This document shows positions 53,787-61,910 of a stretch of 64,000 bases of DNA, in pieces (position 1 is the stretch's first letter; each line of letters opens with the position of its first letter). A model generated the notes under the pieces. The model ran no database searches, was not told the origin of the DNA, and saw nothing but the letters and a program-made list of their open reading frames with translations. Source of the DNA: Bacteroidia bacterium (GTDB taxonomy: Bacteria > Bacteroidota > Bacteroidia > CAIKAF01); the NCBI GenBank assembly GCA_030427255.1, contig JAUHWY010000003.1, forward strand, positions 145,598 through 209,597, in the 5' to 3' direction. The position numbers and the translations under genes are program-made.

Positions 53787-54439
53787 TGGATTTCTTTAAC
53801 CTTCCTGCAAGAACAAAAGTTGGACGTGTTGTTCCTAAAAATACATTTGACGAGTACACCAACACCAAGCAGAAGAAGCTTTTTACGGATTGTATTCAGC
53901 GCATTACTTGGACTCATAAGCTTTCTGCAGACACGACAAACTTGGATACAAAGGATATTAATGAAATACAAGTTTTCAAGGTAGAGCTCAAGCAAAGGAC
54001 CGATATCCCTAAAATTCTTGAAATCATTAATAAGGCCATTCCCTACCACCTTGTATTTTGGGTAGAGCACCATCAGGAAGCCTACATTTCAACAGCTTCA
54101 AAACACCCACACCCCACCTATGATGATGCTGCCGTAATTGATTGGACATTTACTTCGGATTGGTTCAATATAGCTGATAACCGCTATAAGTTTAACCTCA
54201 AAGGCAATTTAGATGCAGTATTCAAAGATTTATGCGTTCAGCTAACAGGCAAACCAGAATTGGGCAAAGTGTCTTTTGATTCAATTTTAAAGAACCAGCA
54301 AGAGGTAGGACGCTTGAAAAAAGAAATTAGTAAACTCAAATCCGCAATATCCAAAAGCAAACAGTTCAATGAAAAAGTGGATTTAAACCTAAAGTTGCAG
54401 CGCATCCAAAGGGAATTGAAGGCAATCCAAGAAAGCTAA
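53786..54439 (+). CDS. DUF4391 family protein
   Basis: 217 residues. It begins FFNLPARTKVGRVVPKNTFDEYTNTKQKKLFTDCIQRITWTHKL, then IQVFKVELKQR and IPYHLVFWVEHHQEAYIS, which match my memory of DUF4391. A C-terminal coiled coil (residues about 170-215) is rich in K, E and Q. Function unknown. DUF4391 genes are, to my recollection, usually found beside SNF2 helicase and type III restriction genes. It is the last gene of the six-gene operon and shares 1 base with the helicase gene. Confidence 0.8.
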   Translation: MDFFNLPARTKVGRVVPKNTFDEYTNTKQKKLFTDCIQRITWTHKLSADTTNLDTKDINEIQVFKVELKQRTDIPKILEIINKAIPYHLVFWVEHHQEAYISTASKHPHPTYDDAAVIDWTFTSDWFNIADNRYKFNLKGNLDAVFKDLCVQLTGKPELGKVSFDSILKNQQEVGRLKKEISKLKSAISKSKQFNEKVDLNLKLQRIQRELKAIQES

Positions 54440-54552
54440 ACACGCAGCCAAACGTATTGGCTGTTGTAAGTTGATTTCATTCTTTCCTCATCTCAATTAT
54501 AAACTTCCAGCCCATTCCCGAGTAAACATAATACCCGATTTTTTAGACATCT

Positions 54553-54771
54553 AGGTCTCCACAATATCGTAAAAAAAAACTTTTTGGAGTTGGCATGCTT
54601 CTGTTTTTTTCGAGTTGGTTGGGCCGGGGGCCGGCAAGCTAAGGTTCGGGTTTGTTTTTGTTGCGCCTCCCGCCCCCAACGGAGGGGCCGCCACTTGGTG
54701 GCCCTTAGGCGCTCTTGGGCGAGGATTCCGACGGAGGAGGAACCCGCAGCCTTAGAGCGGCTTAGGAGACC
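54553..54771 (+). mobile_element. MITE-like element A, copy A1
   Basis: Flanked by AGGTCTCC (54553-54560) and GGAGACC (54765-54771), a terminal inverted repeat. The interior starts acaatatcgtaaaaaa and contains hairpins (gggccgccacttggtggccc; gcgctcttgggcg). The same sequence lies at 58909-59118. It has no coding capacity for a transposase. It starts about 110 bases past the defence operon. Apart from this element and B1, nothing is seen in 54440-55113. Confidence 0.75.
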
Positions 54772-54990
54772 GTTGATGCGTTGCTATTCTGGCGGCGACT
54801 TTACGTTACGTCCAAATCTCAAGCATTTTGCCCTGACCCGTGCGTCAGCGGGTCCTCATTTACCACTTGTAAACTCCGGCCTGCCCTGACCGCAGCGTCA
54901 GGAGCCTTTCGATTTGTACGTGCCTTAATTCGCACCGACGCTGCGGTCGGCATCTAAGGACTTTGAAAACACAACGCATCATCGGTCTCC
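54765..54990. mobile_element. MITE-like element B, copy B1, abutting A1
   Basis: 19-bp terminal inverted repeats, 18 of 19 matching: ggagaccgttgatgcgttg (54765-54783) and caacgcatcatcggtctcc (54972-54990). The interior includes tggcggcgactttacgttacg and gccctgacccgtgcgtcagcggg. A shorter copy with its interior inverted is at 59253-59425. It shares its left end with element A1. A fragment related to the C repeats (cggatacggagctt ... ctatggaaggaaggccc) follows at 55011-55070. Confidence 0.75.
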
Positions 54991-55113
54991 GTGGGGCAAC
55001 AGTGGCGTACCGACGCAAAGGGGCGGATACGGAGCTTACTTCCCCTATGGAAGGAAGGCCCAAACCCTAAGCTTTGGGAGGCGGTGCCGGTTGTTTTAAA
55101 ATGGTCGGGTGGA

Positions 55114-56214
55114 TTAAAGCAGGGCGGCCACGCGTTTGGCGGATTGGGCTGCGGCATGCACCGATACCCAGTCTTCGCCGTCGGTGAACTCGCCGCCGGC
55201 AAAATAGAGGGTGTTGCCCACCGGAGCTCCTATGGTCTTTACGGCGCGCCAGTCGGCATGGTCGCTTAAATAGCCGCCGCCTATGTAAGGCTCCCGGTTC
55301 CAGTCTTGGCTTATGTGTTGCAGATAGTGCGCGCGCGCCTGTCCGGCAAAATGGCGGTCCAATTCATCCAATAGGTATTCCTTCAACTCCTCGCCGCTGC
55401 GCTTTAGGTAGTCGGCCGCGGGTGCTCCCACCACAAATAGTCCCAGGATGTGCTTGGCGGTGGGCTGTCCTAAGGCAGCGTTGTAGTAGATTTTTTGTCC
55501 GCTGCGCTTGGGCCGCACCTCAAACTCATGCTCTTTGTCGCCATAAAAATTGGTGGAAAATTCAAAAAAGGCTTTGAACCCATCCCAAATTTCGGCCTCT
55601 TGGATGGCTTTGCGCTGTGGCTTGGGCAGTGGGGGCTCAAAGCGGATGCGTTGCTGCTGCAAGACCTTAAGGGGAACGGATAGGATGACTTTATCGGTCT
55701 CCAGGATGCCCCGGTTGGTGTGCAGCCGCAGCGGCTGACGGCTGTAGTCGATGGCCTCCACCACGGTTTGGTAGCGTATATGCTCGGCTATGGAAGGCAG
55801 GATGTGGTCTTGAAAAAACTGATACCAGGAATAGTTTAGGAATTTTTTGTCGGGAGGGTCTGGAATGGTGCGGATGTGGATGGGCGGGGAAGGGTTGTTG
55901 AGCAGTGCTTTAAAAATGTCTTTTTGGGTTTCGATCCATTCGGCGCCGAGCGGTATGGGGAAGTCGGCGAATTGGGTATTGATTTTCATGCGGCCACCTA
56001 TATGGGAAGAGGCTTCTAAGAGCTGCACTTGGTAGCCTCTTTGTTTGGCGAAATAGGCGGCGGAGAGGCCTCCGGCACCGGCACCGACTACGGTTACCTT
56101 TTGGCTGCGGGGTGTAGGGGCTGCCAAGGTGTTGTCTTGGCCAAGGAGCCGCTTGTCAAAGGCGATGCCCACTCCAAAAAGGCTGCAAATGTTGAGGAAT
56201 TGTTTTCGGGTCAT
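55114..56214 (-). CDS. FAD-dependent amine oxidase-like protein (flavin monoamine oxidase family)
   Basis: 366 residues. The N-terminal export-like segment MTRKQFLNICSLFGVGIAF resembles Bacteroidota Tat signals but has RK in place of RR. The dinucleotide-binding GAGAGGLSAAYFAKQRGYQVQLLEAS and GGRMKINTQ are the amine oxidase signatures, and the C-terminal FAD-contact region NTLYFAGGEFTDGEDWVSVHAAAQSAKRVA is intact. The substrate could be an amine or a carotenoid-like molecule and cannot be told from sequence. It stands alone between repeats. Confidence 0.85.
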   Translation of the reverse strand: MTRKQFLNICSLFGVGIAFDKRLLGQDNTLAAPTPRSQKVTVVGAGAGGLSAAYFAKQRGYQVQLLEASSHIGGRMKINTQFADFPIPLGAEWIETQKDIFKALLNNPSPPIHIRTIPDPPDKKFLNYSWYQFFQDHILPSIAEHIRYQTVVEAIDYSRQPLRLHTNRGILETDKVILSVPLKVLQQQRIRFEPPLPKPQRKAIQEAEIWDGFKAFFEFSTNFYGDKEHEFEVRPKRSGQKIYYNAALGQPTAKHILGLFVVGAPAADYLKRSGEELKEYLLDELDRHFAGQARAHYLQHISQDWNREPYIGGGYLSDHADWRAVKTIGAPVGNTLYFAGGEFTDGEDWVSVHAAAQSAKRVAALL

Positions 56215-56380
56215 TGCTTGCGGTTTGAGGCTTTAGAGGGGGGGGCTGAGGTATTGTAAGGTTTCTGCTTAACCAAAAAAAGGAAGATTTAAGGGAAGCT
56301 TTGATTTCCACCTTTTGGGTATTGGGGAAACTAGGCCATTATGGTCCGTCATTATTCCTCGTTTATCAAAACGGCTAATG

Positions 56381-56649
56381 TTTCTAAGATGGGGTAGTTC
56401 TCATATGGAATAAAAATAATTTTTTCTTGGGGACTATGCTAATCTGAGACCATGGATGCGATGTTATTCCGGGTGTGGGGTCTTGGGACCTGACGCTTAG
56501 ATACTGACCGAAGTCAGCATCTAAGGTGCGGGGTCTTGGGACCTGACGCTTAGATACTGACCGAAGTCAGCATCTAAGGTGCGGGGTCTTGGGAACCGAG
56601 GCAAAGGGGCGGATACGGAGCTTGTTTTTCCTATGGAAGGAAGGCCCTA
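56381..56649 (-). repeat. Dispersed repeat C1 with 53-bp internal tandem duplication
   Basis: Matches 60634-60797 (tttctaa...ataattttttcttggggactatgctaatctgagacc... cctatggaaggaaggccctaa). C1 carries two extra 53-bp units, seen as tcttggg at 56481, 56534 and 56587. Each unit holds a 13-bp stem, cttagatactgac-cgaa-gtcagcatctaag, with one mismatch. No gene is seen in 56215-56835. Confidence 0.8.
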
Positions 56650-56835
56650 ATCTTTAAACACCCCATTCTTGAGGCGTACTGGCTTTTGAGATTTGAGGGA
56701 ACAATCGCTTTGTCGCTTGTCTTATTGTAAGGTTTTGGAGGGAATTGTTTGTGCGACCGAGAAAACCAAAGTCCGGTTTGTGGTGGTAAAAAAGCTTGTA
56801 TTAGCCTCTGACCGGTAATTTTTAGGGAGATGCTT

Positions 56836-57579
56836 TTACCTGCCGCTTCTATTTATCTTTTCTATCCATTTTTCTTCAAAGGCTTCATTGTTTAAATCAG
56901 CTTGAAACTCAGTGTAAATGTGTTTAAACCAAAATTTTTTCTGTTGGTCTGTTTCAAACTGCTCAAAGTTCCCATTTTCGGTCTGACTGTATAAGACGAA
57001 TTCTGTTGTGTCGATTCTTTCGGCATTTCGGCCATAGAAGGTTTTGCTTAAAAAATCCGGTCGGTTGTCGGAGTTGAAGTTATACAGTTCAAATTCAAAT
57101 CCTGTCCGAAAGCGACCAAAGTAGGTTTGCTTTCTTGTCTTAAGATCATAAATGATTTGATAATTCACACTACACCCAAGTCCGACGCAAGGATGACTGG
57201 TCAGGACAAATCCAATCAACGAGTCCAATTCATAAATTTTAACTTGATGTAAGTAGTTGACATAATTTACACTGTCAGTCTCAGGGCCCCAAACATCATT
57301 CGTGGTTACTTTGTCTGAAGTTGTAATTTTGTGGTTGTCCACTATAATTTCTAATCCTTTCTCTAATTCTCTCCAGATGATTTTATACTCCAATAAATCT
57401 ACCTCCTTTCGTCCATCGTTGTTAAAAATGACCGTTGGCTTGATTGATTTTGTACTTAAGTAGTCATCAATCATTTCACCATAATCCACCATTTCAGCTG
57501 GAACATGTGTCTTTTCAGTTGTTGAAGTGCAACTAATGAAGATTGTCAGGATGGTCCATATTCTAATTTTCTGTTTCAT
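56836..57579 (-). CDS. Lipoprotein of unknown function
   Basis: 247 residues with a lipoprotein signal peptide (MKQKIRIWTILTIFISC; cysteine at 17). The body is beta-rich, with YDLKTRKQTYFGRFRTGFEFELYNFNSDNRPDFLSKTF, an FG-GAP-like N-x-D-x-R-P-D-F stretch. No family assigned. AT-rich relative to core genes, in keeping with the accessory neighbourhood. Monocistronic. Confidence 0.65.
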   Translation of the reverse strand: MKQKIRIWTILTIFISCTSTTEKTHVPAEMVDYGEMIDDYLSTKSIKPTVIFNNDGRKEVDLLEYKIIWRELEKGLEIIVDNHKITTSDKVTTNDVWGPETDSVNYVNYLHQVKIYELDSLIGFVLTSHPCVGLGCSVNYQIIYDLKTRKQTYFGRFRTGFEFELYNFNSDNRPDFLSKTFYGRNAERIDTTEFVLYSQTENGNFEQFETDQQKKFWFKHIYTEFQADLNNEAFEEKWIEKINRSGR

Positions 57580-57973
57580 TTTCTAATGGAAGGTACCAAA
57601 ACAATACCCGTAATTATTACGAATGCTTAAATATACTGACAGTATTCCAAAGGTCCGTAAGTTCTATTAAAAGTGTTTGCTATAGAACTTACTTTGCATT
57701 TCAAAAAACCTGCAAGCCCCACTTCAGAGGAATTTTGTGCTTTTGAAGGCGAGTATAGAGGATGTTTGGGTGGCATTTTCGATTGATTTGACCCTTACAA
57801 TATCGGAAAAAAATGTTTTTGGAGCTTGGGGCGGTATTGGAGTTATAGACTAGACTAATGGTATTGTTACTTAATCCCCAATGCCGGTCTTTATGGGCTT
57901 TCAAATAGTGTATGGTTTCATTTCCATTCTTTCCACCTACGATTGAAGGTGCCGCGCCAAAAGTGCATATCCT
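57580..57973. other. Gene-free stretch with a left-end fragment of element A
   Basis: No supported gene. At 57793-57824 the sequence ttacaatatcggaaaaaaatgtttttggag closely matches the left end of element A (acaatatcgtaaaaaaaaactttttggag at 54561 onward), suggesting a truncated third copy. A short minus-strand frame at 57701-57904 crosses it and is not convincing. Confidence 0.5.
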
Positions 57974-58672
57974 TTATGGGTTTTGCGCCTTTTCTATTTT
58001 TGATTGAACCCCATCAACGCATTGAACATAAGCCGTTAGGCTTGGGTCAATCCATTCGAGCAAAAGATATATTTGGTTGTGGATATCCTGAGCCTCGGAA
58101 AAGTCCATATTTAGTCCATTAAAGCAAATGGGCTCATTATGATAAATGCGGTTTCTAAATTTTCTAAGCCTATCCAAGTGCTGATTTATTGCATTCCGAT
58201 TAACCTGTGCCGGCTTATAAGGGAAGGAATGAATTGGAGAGCCCCCTATTAGGCGGTAGTGATGCGTTTCAAAGAGACTGGTCCAAAAACCAAAGGACTG
58301 TTCGGCAATGACCTTTCCTGCAGAAATGCTGCCTCCTTTTCTGTATATAGTTTGTTCGGCCTTTTGAATGCTTTCTCTTAGAAAGTAGCGAGAGCGAGCT
58401 AAACTTGGATCACTCATGAAGCCTGACTTTTCAGTAATTATCCAGTTAGGATTCGAGAAATGGCTTGAAATGTGATGATTTAACGTATTTCTCAGGAAGA
58501 CTTCAAAGAGGTTTAAAATGGGGTAAAAGGCCTGAGATACTCTAAGGTTTGCTTTATACAAGCTCTTAGCTCTTTCTTTTGAATTTCCGGAAGCCCGAAG
58601 AAACCTTTGAAGTCTAGGCTGTGAAAGGTAATATTCTAATTTTGCGTATTCCAAACCATTTGTATTTTTCAA
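57974..58672 (-). CDS. Abi-like protein with HEPN RNase motif
   Basis: 232 residues. Abi_2/AbiD-F-like alpha-helical protein: YLSQPRLQRFLRASG, LYKANLRVSQAFYPILNLFEVFLRNTLN, and the HEPN catalytic motif R173-x4-H178 in RNRIYHNEPI. HEPN abortive-infection proteins cut RNA after phage attack. No ATG exists near the N-terminus; the likely start is TTG at 58672, overlapping the stop of the preceding short ORF (TTGA). The expected partner or antitoxin upstream seems truncated by element A2. Confidence 0.75.
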   Translation of the reverse strand: MKNTNGLEYAKLEYYLSQPRLQRFLRASGNSKERAKSLYKANLRVSQAFYPILNLFEVFLRNTLNHHISSHFSNPNWIITEKSGFMSDPSLARSRYFLRESIQKAEQTIYRKGGSISAGKVIAEQSFGFWTSLFETHHYRLIGGSPIHSFPYKPAQVNRNAINQHLDRLRKFRNRIYHNEPICFNGLNMDFSEAQDIHNQIYLLLEWIDPSLTAYVQCVDGVQSKIEKAQNP

Positions 58673-58908
58673 AGGTTAGCGTTAATTTTGTATTGTAATG
58701 CTTGATAAAGCCTCTTCTCATTTTTTGAGAACGTAATCAAGTGTAAGAGTCTAAAGAGCTCTCGGTTTTCGGGAGCTCTTTTTTTGTAATCCCCCAATGT
58801 CCTGCCCTTCCCGAACCAAGCGTCTAATTCCTGAACGCTAATTGGAAGCAGCTTTTGTGTTCCGGAACTAGGAGCTTCAATTTGGAGGAATGGCACTATC
58901 GATTGGTT
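58669..58908 (-). pseudogene. Truncated ORF upstream of the Abi gene, 5' end replaced by element A2
   Basis: The open frame runs from inside element A2 to 58669. Only the part from 58908 on (…SIVPFLQIEAPSSGTQKLLP, SVQELDAWFGKGRTLGDYKK, RELFRLLHLITFSKNEKRLY) is unique sequence. The stop overlaps the Abi start by 4 bases, as expected for a real operon partner. The original start is missing. Family not recognised. A strong hairpin with a T-run on the plus strand (58753-58785: aaagagctctcg / cgggagctcttt, then Ts) lies inside it and could instead be a plus-strand terminator. Confidence 0.4.
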
Positions 58909-59118
58909 AGGTCTCCACAATATCGTAAAAAACTCTTTATAGTTGGCATGCTTCTGTTTTTTTTCGGGGTGGTTGGGCCGGCAGGCTAAGGTTCGGGTTT
59001 GTTTTTGTTGCGCCTCCCGCCCTCCACGGAGGGGCCGCCACTTGGTGGCCCTTAGGCGCTCTTGGGCGAGGATTCCGACGGAGGAGGAACCCGCAGCCTT
59101 AGAGCGGCTAAGGAGACC
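58909..59118 (+). mobile_element. MITE-like element A, copy A2
   Basis: Starts aggtctccacaatatcgt and ends gcggctaaggagacc, like A1 at 54553-54771. The interior is highly similar with small length changes. It separates the Abi partner remnant from a Fic-domain remnant, so it probably inserted into, or recombined within, a former gene cluster. Confidence 0.75.
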
Positions 59119-59252
59119 TTTCGAAAACACTTTCGTTGTCTGGCGGGTTGAGATTTAATGTCAAGCCTTTTTCTAAGGCCAATAACCTCAAAAATTCTCT
59201 TTGAGCCCTTCCATCTTCTCTGAAGGGGTGTAAATAGTTGACATTATCTAAA
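59119..59252 (-). pseudogene. Fic-domain remnant between elements A2 and B2
   Basis: The minus strand encodes about 44 residues, LDNVNYLHPFREDGRAQR then EFLRLLALEKGLTLNLNPPD. This is the Fic core helix region. The canonical AMP-transfer motif HPFxxGNGRxxR is altered to HPFREDGRAQR, one residue short. It has no start and is cut on both sides by the repeat elements, so it is a dead fragment. Fic proteins modify target proteins with AMP and often act as toxins. Confidence 0.7.
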
Positions 59253-59425
59253 AGAGACCGTTGACGCGTTGTATTTCCAAGGCGAATTAAGGCACGCCCA
59301 AATCGAAAGGCCGGAGTTTACTGTTTGTAAATGAGGGCCCGCTGACGCACGGGTCAGGGCAAAATGCTTGAGATTGGGGCGTAACGTAAAGTCGCCGCCA
59401 GAATAGCAGCGCGTCAACAGTCTCT
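59253..59425. mobile_element. MITE-like element B, copy B2 (interior inverted relative to B1)
   Basis: Ends agagaccgttgacgcgttg (59253-59271) and cagcgcgtcaacagtctct (59407-59425), 17 of 19 complementary. The interior (ggcgaattaaggcacg, cgctgacgcacgggtcagggc, cgtaacgtaaagtcgccgcc) is the reverse complement of parts of B1. From 59426 to 59585 no complete gene is seen. The RhuM frame continues in phase after its stop for 45 codons (to 59448), with IRWLDTGLNGDAQRMAQLI, possibly an eroded gene tail. Confidence 0.7.
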
Positions 59426-59585
59426 AAAATCTCTACCAACTTTTTCGCTATTTATCCTTATTGGTTTTAGGAATGTTCTTGAACTCCGAAATTAGCTGGG
59501 CCATACGTTGAGCGTCTCCGTTGAGTCCGGTGTCTAGCCACCTGATTTTGCGTATGCTGTTTGATGTGCCTTTAAGATTTGTCGT

Positions 59586-60587
59586 TTATTTCTTTTTGTT
59601 CTTTTTGATTTGTTCTTCTAATGCTTTTAGGTCTTCTAAATCTGCTTCCTCTGCCTCAAATTGCTTACGTTTTTGGTCAAATTGTGTGTACATCTGCTTC
59701 ACCTTTTCTTCCATTTGTGCATTTGAGATTGAACCTGCATTTAGTAGGATGTTTTTGTCGTTGAATTGCAGAATGCGATCTACATTTTCCCGCCAAAAAT
59801 TCAAGTGTATCTCTTTTCTATCCTTTGCCCGTAATTCGGCAGTTTCAAGGAAAATAATAGTGAGCCTGTTAAGTGTATCTAGTTCGTCTTGAGAAAGGTA
59901 ATTTTTAGCCACGATAATATCTTGTTTGCGTACTTTATTTCCCTTCCATGAAGTTAGCCCCATGTTGGGTGCTTCTGGATTGGCACGACTTAGAACAAGT
60001 TCAGCCGCTGTTTTATGGGTTACCGCATAGAGTAATTTGTTTTGAGTTTCTGCGAAAAACATTTGTGTTGCCTTATCGGTGGGGTCGTAATCGGAACTCA
60101 ATGCCAGCAAGTCTCTGACCTTTTGATAAAATCGCTTCTCAGAGGCCCGTATTTCTCGAATACGTTCTAATAATTCATCAAAATAATCTGGGCGACCATC
60201 TGGGTTTTTTAGGCGTTCATCATCCATTATAAAACCCTTGACCATATATTCACGCAAATTTTGGTTAGCCCAAATTCTGAACTGCGTACCGCGCTTACTT
60301 CTTACCCGAAAACCAATCGCTAAAATCATTTCCAGACTGTAGAACATTACCTCATATTGCTTGCCATCAGCGGCAGTTGTAAAGTAATTCTTTACAACTG
60401 CATCAGCCTCTAACTCCCTTTCCTTCAATATACTTGCAATATGCTGTCCAATATTTTGCTTGGAGGTGTCAAAAAGTTCAGCAAGCTGATTTTGATTCAT
60501 CCATACATTGCCATGTTTTGCATACAAAGCAACGGAAGCTTTTCCGTCTGCTGTGTTGTAAATGATAATATTATTCCCTTCCTTCAT
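59586..60587 (-). CDS. RhuM family protein
   Basis: 333 residues matching the RhuM family: IIIYNTADGKASVALYAKHGNVWMNQNQLAELFDTSKQNIGQHI (a helix-turn-helix-like start), YSLEMILAIGFRVRSKRGTQFRIWANQNLREYMVKGF, then KRFYQKVRDLLALSSDYD, and a Lys/Glu-rich C-terminal coil. RhuM was named from a Salmonella pathogenicity island, but its biochemical role is unknown; homologs lie near Fic/Doc and restriction genes. The gene appears complete. Its neighbours downstream are the Fic remnant and MITE-like elements. Confidence 0.88.
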   Translation of the reverse strand: MKEGNNIIIYNTADGKASVALYAKHGNVWMNQNQLAELFDTSKQNIGQHIASILKERELEADAVVKNYFTTAADGKQYEVMFYSLEMILAIGFRVRSKRGTQFRIWANQNLREYMVKGFIMDDERLKNPDGRPDYFDELLERIREIRASEKRFYQKVRDLLALSSDYDPTDKATQMFFAETQNKLLYAVTHKTAAELVLSRANPEAPNMGLTSWKGNKVRKQDIIVAKNYLSQDELDTLNRLTIIFLETAELRAKDRKEIHLNFWRENVDRILQFNDKNILLNAGSISNAQMEEKVKQMYTQFDQKRKQFEAEEADLEDLKALEEQIKKNKKK

Positions 60588-60633
60588 TATAAGAACCCGA
60601 TTTATACAACTCTCGTTCTATCCTTTTTACCCC

Positions 60634-60797
60634 TTTCTAATATGGGGTAATACTCGTTTGGATTAAAAATAATTTTTTCTTGGGGACTATGCTAATCTGA
60701 GACCATGGATGGGGTGCTATTCCGGGTGCGGGGTCTTGGGAACCAACGCAAAGGGGCGGATACGGAGCTTATTTTTCCTATGGAAGGAAGGCCCTAA
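60634..60797 (-). repeat. Dispersed repeat C2
   Basis: Partner of C1 (56381-56649), same orientation, without the 53-bp duplication. It occupies most of the gap between the divergent RhuM and exonuclease genes. A TTTCTTTG sequence at 60901-60908 ends 3 bases before the exonuclease ATG and is a weak -7 candidate. Confidence 0.8.
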
Positions 60798-60911
60798 CCC
60801 AAAAAATCGCTTTGGCCTTCAAAATCTTGGTATTCGGACGGGCTTAACCCCGGCTTTGCAGCTTCTCCCTTCGGTGCCCAACCATTTGCCGGCCAAACCG
60901 TTTCTTTGTAC

Positions 60912-61910
60912 ATGGCCTTGCTGGAACTTACGGACAAAGGACTCTATTGCGCTGCCGGGGACTTTTATATTGACCCTTGGCGGGCAGTGGACCGGGCGGT
61001 GCTGACCCATGCCCATGCCGATCATGCGCGTTACGGCTCGCGGTTCTACCTTGCCCACCGATCCTCGGCTTCTGTGCTTCGGCTGCGCCTGGGCAAGGAC
61101 ATTCCTTTGCAAACGCTGGGGTATAACGAACCGCTTTACCTGCAGGGGGTGCGGGTCAGCTTGCATCCGGCAGGGCATATTCCCGGCTCGGCTCAGGTGC
61201 GTGTGGAATGTAAGGGCGAAGTGTGGGTGGCTTCCGGCGACTATAAGCTGCGCTACGACGGGCTTAGTCCGGCCTTTGAACCGGTGCGCTGCCATCATTT
61301 TATTACCGAAAGCACCTTTGGTTTGCCCTTGTTTCGCTTTCCACCGCAAGCACAGGTGTTTCAAGACATCCACCAATGGTGGGAACAAAATCGGAGGGAG
61401 GGTTTTTCGACGGTTCTTTTTGCCTACAGCCTGGGTAAGGCCCAGCGCCTGATTAAGCACCTGAATCCGGCAGGCGAACCGATGTTTGTGCACTCGGCCA
61501 TTCGACAAACCAACCAAGCGCTACAGGCCGACGGTTGGGACATTCCGGAGCTGCCTTTGCCCTCGGAAGGAAAAAAAGAGGATTTGAAAGGGGCATTGGT
61601 TCTTGCGCCTCCTTCCGCCGCTCGGGGTACTTGGCTCAAGGCCTTTGGGCCGGCCCGCCTAGCCACGGCTTCGGGTTGGATGGCGCTGCGGGGAGCCCGC
61701 CGCCGACAGGCTCTGGACCGCGGCTTCCTGCTTTCGGACCACGCCGATTGGGACGAGTTGCATCAGGCCATTGAGGCCAGCGAGGCGGCACATATTTGGG
61801 TGACCCACGGCTACCGTGAATTGTTTGTGCGGCACCTGCAAGATCTGGGCTATGAGGCCTCGGTGCTGGAAACGCCTTTTGCCGGAGAGGAGGCCGAAGC
61901 GGATGCATGA
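60912..61910 (+). CDS. Ligase-associated DNA exonuclease (MBL-fold, beta-CASP-like)
   Basis: 332 residues from the ATG at 60912. Metallo-beta-lactamase fold with the metal site THAHADH (H33, H35, D37, H38), HPAGHIPGSAQV, the SGDYK loop, TESTFGLP, and the C-terminal SDHADWDEL and VTHGY. This is the family that sits beside ATP-dependent DNA ligases in bacteria and is related to Artemis/SNM1 nucleases. It probably trims DNA ends before ligation. It overlaps the ligase gene by 4 bases. Confidence 0.92.
   Translation: MALLELTDKGLYCAAGDFYIDPWRAVDRAVLTHAHADHARYGSRFYLAHRSSASVLRLRLGKDIPLQTLGYNEPLYLQGVRVSLHPAGHIPGSAQVRVECKGEVWVASGDYKLRYDGLSPAFEPVRCHHFITESTFGLPLFRFPPQAQVFQDIHQWWEQNRREGFSTVLFAYSLGKAQRLIKHLNPAGEPMFVHSAIRQTNQALQADGWDIPELPLPSEGKKEDLKGALVLAPPSAARGTWLKAFGPARLATASGWMALRGARRRQALDRGFLLSDHADWDELHQAIEASEAAHIWVTHGYRELFVRHLQDLGYEASVLETPFAGEEAEADA

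Noticed and set aside
41570..54439. DISARM or BREX system
   Set aside because: No DUF1998 (DrmB), PglZ or BrxC-type genes are present; the mod/res pair is clearly type III.
58909..59130. N-terminal half of the 153-codon ORF ending at 58669
   Set aside because: The Arg-rich sequence lies wholly in repeat element A2 and has a shadow counterpart in copy A1.
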